Of a stretch of DNA of 64,000 nucleotides, positions 16,381 through 23,900 are shown piece by piece; the stretch's first letter is position 1, and each line of letters opens with the position of its first letter. Below the pieces are notes generated by a model. That model did no database searches, was not told the origin of the DNA, and saw only the letters and a list, made by a program, of their open reading frames with translations. Position numbers and translations under genes: made by a program. This DNA is from Rhizobiales bacterium GAS188 (GTDB taxonomy: Bacteria > Pseudomonadota > Alphaproteobacteria > Rhizobiales > Beijerinckiaceae): the NCBI GenBank assembly GCA_900104855.1, contig FNSS01000001.1, positions 5,084,001-5,148,000 of the forward strand, written 5' to 3'.

Positions 16381-17322
16381 ATGCGCTTCGATCTCGTCGA
16401 CCTTCGGCTGTTCCTGCATGTGGCCGAGGCCGCCAGCATCACCCACGGAGCGGCGAAAGCCAATATGGCGCTGGCCTCCGCGAGCGAGCGCATTCGCGGC
16501 ATGGAAGAGCTGCTCGGCGTGGCGCTGCTCGAGCGCGGTCGGCGAGGGGTGCGGCCGACGCCTGCCGGACGGACGCTGCTGCATCACGCGCGGGTCGTGA
16601 CGCAGCAGATCGAGCGGATGCGCGGCGAGCTCTCCGGTTATGCAGGTGGCTTGAAAGGCTATGTCCGGCTCTTGGCGAACACATCGGCGCTGAGCGAGTT
16701 CCTGCCGGAAGTGCTCAACGGCTTTCTCGCGACGTACCCGAATATCGACATCGATCTCGAGGAGCAGCCGAGCTACGACATCGTCCGTTCGGTGGCGGAT
16801 GGTTTTGCCGATGCCGGCATCGTCGCCGACATCGTCGATTTCGCGGGCCTCGAGACCTTCCCGTTCGCGACCGACAGGCTGGTCATCATCATGCCGCGCC
16901 GGCACCCCCTCGCTCGCCGCCGAAGCCTGCCCTTTCGCGAACTGCTCGACCATGATTTCGTCGGGCTCGGTGCCACGAGTGCGCTGCAGCAGCATCTGGG
17001 GCAGCATGCCGTCCAGGCCGGTCGGCCGCTCAAGCTGCGCGTGCGGCTGGGCAGCTTCGATGCCGTCTGTCGCATGGTGGAGAACGGAGTCGGTGTCGCG
17101 GTGATCCCCGAAACCGCGGCCCGCAGGAGCGGCAAGGCGATGGCGATCCGCATCGCCCGGCTGACGGATCCCTGGTCGCTGCGCCGCCTGACCGTCTGCG
17201 TCCGCAGCCTGGAGGCGTTGCCGATCCATGCGCAGCGGCTCGTCGAGCATCTGCGGCTGCAGGGGGCGAAGGCGGCTTCGGCGGCCGGTGCTGCGCCAGC
17301 TCGCCATGGCTTCGCCCGATGA
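16381..17322 (+). CDS. LysR-family transcriptional regulator
   Basis: 313 aa, standard LTTR length. The N-terminal winged helix is MRFDLVDLRLFLHVAEAASI ... ALASASERIRGMEELLGVALLERGRRGVRPTPAG; a linker helix and the LysR substrate-binding domain follow (LLANTSALSEFLPEVLNGFL, LVIIMPRRHPLA, RMVENGVGVAVIPE). AGGAG ten bases upstream supports ATG 16381. Divergent from the TauE-like exporter; LysR regulators usually activate the divergent gene in response to a small-molecule effector. Confidence 0.93.
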   Translation: MRFDLVDLRLFLHVAEAASITHGAAKANMALASASERIRGMEELLGVALLERGRRGVRPTPAGRTLLHHARVVTQQIERMRGELSGYAGGLKGYVRLLANTSALSEFLPEVLNGFLATYPNIDIDLEEQPSYDIVRSVADGFADAGIVADIVDFAGLETFPFATDRLVIIMPRRHPLARRRSLPFRELLDHDFVGLGATSALQQHLGQHAVQAGRPLKLRVRLGSFDAVCRMVENGVGVAVIPETAARRSGKAMAIRIARLTDPWSLRRLTVCVRSLEALPIHAQRLVEHLRLQGAKAASAAGAAPARHGFAR

Positions 17323-17660
17323 CCGCTCCAGCGCATGCTGCTTGGCGTTGGCGCTGGACCCCGATCTCCGAGCCGTTATTCTCGGGCGATGTCGAGCTCC
17401 GCGCCGAAAAGCTGCTATTCTACCCCCGGGATCGCAACCGAGATCCCAGACCCCAAGATCCGAGACATTTGGAACGACGAGAACCTATCGATGTCACACC
17501 ACCCGCCGCGGGTCATCGCGATTTCGGCTCCGGTACCCAACGCGGCGCCAGCCAGATGATCGACCGTCTCGAGGCTAGGCGACGTGCCGGCAACATGGCG
17601 ACCGGGCGCGCGACACGAAGCGCCGGCATCCCCACGCATCTGCCGGAGCCTCGGCGCTGA
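17319..17660 (+). CDS. Doubtful ORF interlocked between LysR and ferredoxin reductase
   Basis: 113 codons. Its ATG overlaps the LysR stop (ATGA, 17319-17322) and its TGA overlaps the next start (TGATG, 17658-17662), the layout of translational coupling. Against it: the product is very rich in Arg and Pro with no recognisable domain, and other frames across the same 340 bp look no worse. It may be a non-coding spacer or the remains of a small gene. Kept only because the interlocking is exact. Confidence 0.2.
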   Translation: MTAPAHAAWRWRWTPISEPLFSGDVELRAEKLLFYPRDRNRDPRPQDPRHLERREPIDVTPPAAGHRDFGSGTQRGASQMIDRLEARRRAGNMATGRATRSAGIPTHLPEPRR

Positions 17661-18910
17661 TGGCGGGCGCCGGGATCGTCGTCGCCGGCACGGGCCAGGC
17701 GGGATATCAGCTTGCCGCATCGCTGCGGGAGCTCGGATATGAGGGCGCGATCACGCTTGTGGGTGAGGAACCTCACGAGCCCTATCGCAGGCCGCCCTTG
17801 TCGAAGACGTTCCTGGCGGCAGAGGCCTCACAAGAGAGCCTGATGCTGCGGCCGAGCGCCTTCTTCCGTGACCGCCGGATCACCATGCTGCCGGATATGC
17901 AGGTCGTCAGCATCGATCGCGCGCGCCGCCAGGTCGCGCTCTGCGATGGCGGGCGCCTCGAATATGATCATCTCGCCCTCGCGGTCGGTGCGCGCAACCG
18001 GCTCCTTCCGGTCCCGGGGGCCGGGCGCGAAGGCGTGCGATATCTGCGCAGCCTCCCCGAGTCGCGGGCCCTGCGCGACCTCCTGCAAGGGCCGAAGCTG
18101 TCGATCATCGTGATCGGAGCCGGCTTCATCGGGCTCGAATTCGCGGTCGTGGCGCGCAAGCTCGGCCATGGGGTCACCGTCCTCGAGATCGGCGATCGGG
18201 CCATGGGGCGGGCCATCTCCGCCACTTGCGCCGCCTACTTCGCCTCCGCCCACCGGGGTTTGGGGATTGATCTGCGGTTCGCGACGGCCGCGCTGCGCAT
18301 CTTGGGTGAGGGCGAGCACGGCCGCGTCCGGGCGGTCGAGTTGACAGACGGTGTGACGTTGCCTGCCGATCTCGTGGTGGTCGGCATCGGCGTCATCCCC
18401 AATGTGGAGCTTGCGGCCGAGGCCGGCCTGGCGACCGGGGACGGGATACGGGTCGATCCCTATCTCTCGACGGATGATCCGTCAGTGTCGGCGTTCGGCG
18501 ATTGCGCCGTCTTCCCGACGCCGCATGCCGGTGGCCGGCAGGTGCGGCTCGAATCCGTCCAGAACGCAGTCGACCAGGGGAAATCGCTCGCGGCGCGCCT
18601 CGTCGGACGTCCGGCCGTCTATGAGGCGCTACCATGGTTCTGGAGTGATCAGGGGGCTCTCAAGCTGCAGATCGCCGGCCTTTCCCACGGGAGCGATCAT
18701 GAGGTCACGCGGGGCGATCCGGCATCGGGCAGCTTCTCGGTGTTCCGTTTTTGCGGGGCGCGCCTGATCGCGGTCGAATCCCTCAATCGCGCCGGTGACC
18801 ATGTCGCGGCGCGCCGCCTGCTTGCCGCCCGCGCCCCGGTGAGCCCGGCGCAAGCGGCCGATCTCAGCCACGATCTCAAGGCGCAGGCTCATTCCGTGTC
18901 CGCTGCCTGA
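17660..18910 (+). CDS. FAD-dependent ferredoxin/rubredoxin/putidaredoxin reductase
   Basis: 416 aa. Two dinucleotide-binding folds are clear: IVVAGTGQAGYQLAASLRE (FAD; the second Gly of GxGxxG is Thr-Gly) and IIVIGAGFIGLEFAVVARKLG (NAD). Also visible are PYRRPPLSK, VGARNRLLPVPG, and VSAFGDCAVFPTP, the late FAD-binding motif TxxxxVFAxGD of this family. The C-terminal domain (WFWSDQGALKLQIAGL) matches the reductase clamp. Such enzymes feed P450s or Rieske oxygenases via a ferredoxin; neither lies beside it, so its partner is encoded elsewhere. Confidence 0.9.
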   Translation: MAGAGIVVAGTGQAGYQLAASLRELGYEGAITLVGEEPHEPYRRPPLSKTFLAAEASQESLMLRPSAFFRDRRITMLPDMQVVSIDRARRQVALCDGGRLEYDHLALAVGARNRLLPVPGAGREGVRYLRSLPESRALRDLLQGPKLSIIVIGAGFIGLEFAVVARKLGHGVTVLEIGDRAMGRAISATCAAYFASAHRGLGIDLRFATAALRILGEGEHGRVRAVELTDGVTLPADLVVVGIGVIPNVELAAEAGLATGDGIRVDPYLSTDDPSVSAFGDCAVFPTPHAGGRQVRLESVQNAVDQGKSLAARLVGRPAVYEALPWFWSDQGALKLQIAGLSHGSDHEVTRGDPASGSFSVFRFCGARLIAVESLNRAGDHVAARRLLAARAPVSPAQAADLSHDLKAQAHSVSAA

Positions 18911-19311
18911 GCTTCGGCGCGCTTCGCTCCTGCGAGCAAGACCTTCGCGAAATGCCAACGGCCGGTCATCCCGGACGCGGCCGGCATGAAATGATGCGCC
19001 GCAGATCCGAGGAGCGCGTTCGGCTTTGTCCTTTGTTAACCATTTGTAAGGTAACGGAGCGTTAAGGTTGACGAAAGACTAACGCAGCGGATGACCCGAC
19101 GATGGCTCAGATGTTGGAGAGCCCGAGCCTGAGCCCGCCCCGGCAGCGCCGATGCGCTCGCCGAGGACAGCGCGTCGATCTCGGCACAGCCGGTCGGCCT
19201 TCTGGTCCTGCGCCAAGGGGGATTTGAAGCGGGCTTTGACGGCAACACAACAATTGCAAGGTGACGGGGTTCGCCGGCCTTCAACGGGCCGGAGCAGGGG
19301 CGGAGGGAATT
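18911..19311. other. Gene-free upstream region of the UDP-glucuronate decarboxylase gene
   Basis: About 400 bp. It contains AT-rich TTAA motifs at 19036-19065 and otherwise ordinary GC-rich sequence. Reading frames crossing it have no recognisable protein pattern. It probably holds the promoter of the gene starting at 19312. Confidence 0.4.
19036..19050. promoter_or_regulatory. Possible CtrA-type box (TTAACCATTTGTAAG)
   Basis: TTAACCAT followed by an imperfect second half (TAAG instead of TTAA after 7 bases), with GTTAAGG again at 19061. CtrA sites of alphaproteobacteria are TTAA-N7-TTAA. One half site is exact and the other is not, so this is a weak candidate for cell-cycle control of the downstream sugar gene. 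Confidence 0.25.
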
Positions 19312-20379
19312 TTGCACAATCGACGTGTCTTGATTACGGGTGGGGCCGGCTTCATCGGCTCGCATCTGTGCGAAGAGCTTCTGGCGCGCGGCGACGAGGT
19401 GCTGTGCGTCGATAATTTCTACACCGGCACGCGCCACAACGTGCAGCATCTCATCGCCAATCCGCGTTTCGAGCTGATGCGCCATGATGTGTGCTTTCCG
19501 CTCTATGTCGAGGTGGACGAGATCTACAATCTCGCCTGCCCGGCCTCGCCGGTGCACTACCAGCATGATCCGGTGCAGACGACCAAGACGAGCGTGCATG
19601 GCGCCATCAACATGCTCGGCCTCGCCAAACGCGTCAAAGCCAAGATCCTGCAAGCCTCGACCTCGGAAGTCTATGGCGATCCCGTCGTGCATCCGCAGCC
19701 GGAGAGCTATTGGGGCAACGTCAATCCGATCGGCCCGCGCTCCTGCTATGACGAGGGCAAACGCTGCGCCGAGACCTTGTTCTTCGATTATCGCCGCCAG
19801 CACGAGCTGCGCATCAAGGTGGCCCGCATCTTCAACACCTACGGGCCGCGCATGCATCCCAATGACGGGCGCGTCGTCTCGAACTTCATCATGCAGGCGC
19901 TGCGCGGCGAAGACATCACCATCTATGGCGACGGCAGCCAGACGCGCTCATTCTGCTATGTCGACGATCTCGTCGACGGCCTGATCCGGCTCATGGACAC
20001 GCCGGACGAGGTGACGGGCCCGATCAATCTCGGCAATCCCGGAGAGTTCACCATCCGGCAATTGGCGCAAGCCGTCATCGAGCTGACCGGATCCTCATCG
20101 CGGCTCGTGGCGCGGCCCTTGCCGCAGGACGATCCGAGGCAACGGCAGCCCAATCTCACACTGGCCAAGGAGATGCTGGGCTGGCAGCCGACCACCAAGC
20201 TGCGTGAGGGGCTCACCATGGCGATCGCGCATTTCCGCCAGGTCCTCGCAGGCAGGTCGACGCAAGAGATCGCGGCGCAAGACATCGCGGCCCAAGATAT
20301 TGCGGCTAGGGACGCTGCACAAGCAGGTTCCGGGGGACATCAGGTGATGGAGGAGCAAGTGCTCGCATTGACCAGGTGA
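19312..20379 (+). CDS. UDP-glucuronate decarboxylase (UDP-xylose synthase), SDR family
   Basis: 355 aa. The extended SDR pattern is intact: [16 protein letters not shown] (NAD binding), [40 protein letters not shown] with the catalytic Tyr-xxx-Lys, [26 protein letters not shown] and [10 protein letters not shown]. These match UXS enzymes, which convert UDP-glucuronate to UDP-xylose through a 4-keto intermediate. The start is best placed at TTG 19312, with GGAGGG five bases upstream, rather than GTG 19261. The C-terminal tail ([20 protein letters not shown]) is a 15-bp tandem repeat and probably unstructured. It lies 600 bp before the giant repeat-protein gene. Confidence 0.92.
   Translation: MHNRRVLITGGAGFIGSHLCEELLARGDEVLCVDNFYTGTRHNVQHLIANPRFELMRHDVCFPLYVEVDEIYNLACPASPVHYQHDPVQTTKTSVHGAINMLGLAKRVKAKILQASTSEVYGDPVVHPQPESYWGNVNPIGPRSCYDEGKRCAETLFFDYRRQHELRIKVARIFNTYGPRMHPNDGRVVSNFIMQALRGEDITIYGDGSQTRSFCYVDDLVDGLIRLMDTPDEVTGPINLGNPGEFTIRQLAQAVIELTGSSSRLVARPLPQDDPRQRQPNLTLAKEMLGWQPTTKLREGLTMAIAHFRQVLAGRSTQEIAAQDIAAQDIAARDAAQAGSGGHQVMEEQVLALTR
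20263..20307. repeat. 3 x 15-bp imperfect tandem repeat in the 3' end of the UDP-xylose synthase gene
   Basis: CAAGAGATCGCGGCG, CAAGACATCGCGGCC and CAAGATATTGCGGCT in direct succession; they encode the (QEIAA)(QDIAA)(QDIAA) tail that lies outside the SDR fold. Confidence 0.75.
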
Positions 20380-20986
20380 GGGTTTGGCGAGAACGTCGGC
20401 AGAACTTACGACCACTGCTGCCGTCTCGTGGCTTGACATGAATGAACTTCAATCTTGCCGACACTGCACCGAGGTGCCGGAAGTCGACTTGCATTGCCAT
20501 GGTGCCGGGGAGTCGGCTTCGCGCACGTCTTCCCTCGCGCTCATGCAACCGATCGCCGCCGGATTGCACAATATCTCGGCATTGCCGGCTAAAAGGTTAG
20601 AGTTCTTTAAGAAGTTCGTGGGATCGTCTCGATAGCAAGGCCCAATCTCATTAGGTGGCCGAGCATTCGCGCTGGATGGGACGGATGATCTGTCCGTAGC
20701 CGGCCTGGAAGCGCTCCGAGGCGATAAGCGTTCGGAGCAGTTCCATTGGGCCCTGGCACAGTGCGACGGTGTCCAAACCTGTGGCGAGAGCAGCGTGACC
20801 TATGTCGCGTCGGAGCCGGAGCTCGGTCCGGCTCCCGAGGCATCGAGCATGTTGTGCGCCGCTAACCGTAACATTGGATTCGAGCGTCGTCGCTCCGCTC
20901 GACTCCAAACAGACATCGATGCTCGCCGACTGGCCCTCATGCAACCCCATCTGCAAAACAGCATTCGTTGAGGCGGAGTACTACTT
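20380..20986. other. 607-bp region without a confident gene, upstream of the giant repeat protein
   Basis: Codon-third-position composition is weaker than in neighbouring genes. The longest plausible frame is a leftward 20651-20956 (about 100 codons, beginning GLHEGQSASIDVCLESSG), with no recognised domain. The stretch before 20987 must carry the promoter of the repeat protein, whose ribosome site GGAG is at 20975-20978. Confidence 0.4.
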
Positions 20987-23900
20987 ATGACCTCGATCAT
21001 ATCTTCTCTTTCGTTGCCGCAGATTGCCGGTCTTTCAACGACCACAATGGCGCATCTGAGCACCACCGATATTGCCGCACTGTCCACGTCCCAGACGGCC
21101 GTGCTGAGCGCAACTCAGGTCAATGCGCTGAATTCGACCGATCTGCAGGCGCTGGTAACGACGCAAGTGCAGGCCCTGTCGACGAAGGCGATCAGCGGGC
21201 TCGCGCTGGCGCAGATCATGAATCTCACCACCACCGAGACCAGCTCCCTCACGACGTCGCAGATCGGCGCCCTCACCACATCCGAGATCGGGGCTCTGAC
21301 CTCGACCGAGCTGCAGGCCTGGAGCCCGGCCCAGGTGGGAGCTCTCACCACGACCCAGATCGGCGGGCTGACCACGACGGCGCTCAACAATCTCTCGACC
21401 ACGCAGGTCGGAGGGCTGACGACGACTCAGGCGCATGGCCTCACCGCGATCCAGATCAACGGCTTGGCGACCGCGAGCCTCAACGCGCTGACCGTCGGCA
21501 ACCTGACGAACACGCAGGTAGCCGGCCTGAACACGACCGCGATCGGCAACCTCTCGACCACCCAGGTCGGCGCCTTGTCGACAGGACAGATCGGCGCCCT
21601 GACACCCTCCGAGATCGGGGCTCTGACATCGACCGAGGTTCAGGCCTGGAGTGCCGCCCAGGTCGGAGCTCTGACCTCGAGCCAGATCGGCGGCCTGACG
21701 ACGACGGCGATCAGCAATCTGTCGACCACGCAGATCAGCGCGCTTTCCGGGACGCAGGTGCGCGGCCTGACGACGGCGCAGCTCAACTCCTTGTCGACGA
21801 CGGATCTGCTCGCCGTGACGGTCGCCAATCTGTCGACCTCGCAGGCGGCAGGCCTGAGCACCACCACGATCGGCAATCTGTCGACCACTCAGGTCGGCAC
21901 CTTGACGACCTCGCAGATCGGAGCCCTCACTGCGACCGAGATCGGCGCTCTGACCTCGACCGAGCTCCAAGGCTGGAGCGCGGCGCAGATCGGCGCCTTG
22001 AGCTCGACCCAGCTCGGTAACTTGACCGCGACGGCGCTTGGCAATCTGTCGACGACGCAGCTCGGCGCGCTGACGTCGACACAGGAGCATGGCTTGAAGG
22101 CTGCCCAGATGAACGGCCTGGGCGTTTCGAGCCTCGACGCCCTCAATGTCGCCAACCTCACGAACACGCAGGTGGCCGGCCTCAGCACGACCACGATCGG
22201 CAACCTCTCGACCACCCAGGTCGGCGCTTTGTCGTCGACCCAGATCGGGGCCCTCACCGCGACCGAGATCGGCGCCCTGACCTCGACCGAGGTGCAGGCC
22301 TGGAGCCCGACCCAGCTCGGCGGCCTCACTTCCGCGCAGCTTGGTGGCCTGACGACGACGGCGATCGGCAATCTGTCGACCACCCAGCTCGGCGCCCTGA
22401 CCTCGACGCAGGTGCATGGCTTCACCGCGGGGCAGTTGAACGGATTGACGGTGACGGCTCTCGATGCGCTGACCATCGGCAGCCTGACGGCGACGCAAAC
22501 CGCCGGCTTGAACACCACCGCGATCGGCAACCTCACCACCACTCAGGTCAATGCCTTGACGACCTCGCAGGTCGGGGCGTTGACGACGGCCGAGATCGGC
22601 GCCTTGACCTCGACCGAGGTGCAGGCCTGGAGCGCTTCGCAGCTCGGCGCCTTGACCTCGACCCAGATCGGCGGCTTGACGGCGACGGCCCTCGGCAATC
22701 TGTCGACCACGCAATTCGGCGCCCTGACCGCAACGCAGACGCATGGCTTGACAACGGTGCAGCTCAACGCTCTGTCGACCGCGAACCTCGACGCGGTGAG
22801 CATCGCCAATCTGACCACGACGCAGATTGGCGGCCTCAGCACCACGACCATCGGCAACCTCACGACCACCCAGGCCGGCGCCTTGACGACGACGCAGGTC
22901 AGTGCCCTGAAAGCACCTGAGATCGGTGCTCTGACCTCGACCGAACTCCAGGCCTGGAGCGCGGCGCAGGTGGGAGCTCTCACCTCGACCCAAATCGGGG
23001 GGCTGACGACGACGGCGCTCGGCAACCTCTCGACCACGCAGATCGGAGCCTTGACCTCGACGCAGGCGCATGGGCTGACGGCGACCCAGATCAACGGTCT
23101 GGGGGCTGCGAGCCTCAACGCGCTCTCGGTCCCCAATCTGACCGCGACGCAGGTGGCCGGCCTCAGCACCACGACGATCAGCACCCTGTCGACGACGCAG
23201 GTCGGCACCTTGACCACCACGCAGGTCGGCGCCCTCACAGCCCCGCAGATCGGCGCCCTGACCTCGACCGAGGTTCAGGCCTGGAGTGCCTCACAGGTCG
23301 GAGCTCTCACCTCGAACCAGATCGGCGGCCTGACGACGACGGCGATCAGCAATCTGTCGACCACGCAGATCAGCGCGCTTTCCGGGACGCAGGTGCGCGG
23401 CCTGACGACGGTGCAGCTCAACTCCTTGTCGATGACGGATCTGCTCGCCGTGACGGTCGCCAATCTGTCGACCACCCAGGCGGCTGGCCTGAGCACCACC
23501 ACGATCAGCAATCTGTCGACCACACAGGTCGGCAGCTTGACGACCTCGCAGATCGGAGCCCTCACGGCAACCGAGATCGGCGCTCTGACCTCGACCGAGC
23601 TCCAGGGCTGGAGCGCGGCGCAGATCGGCGCCCTGAGCTCGTCGCAGCTCGGTAACTTGACCGCGACGGCGCTCGGCAATCTGTCGACGACGCAGCTCGG
23701 CGCCCTGACCTCGACGCAGGAGCATGGCTTGAAGGCGACCCAGATGAACGGCCTGGGCGTCTCGAGCCTCGACGCCCTCAACGTCGCCAACCTCACGAAC
23801 ACGCAGGTGGCCGGCCTCAGCACGACCACGATCGGCAACCTGTCGACCACCCAGGTCGGTGCCTTGTCGGCGACCCAGATCGGGGCCCTCACTTCACCCG

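Noticed and set aside
15406-17307. 633-codon leftward frame across TauE-like and LysR genes
   Set aside because: It runs through two well-supported genes in other frames and has no recognisable motif.
19261-19311. GTG 19261 as the UXS start
   Set aside because: The 17 extra codons lack conserved features, while TTG 19312 has GGAGGG at the right distance and begins the first Rossmann strand.
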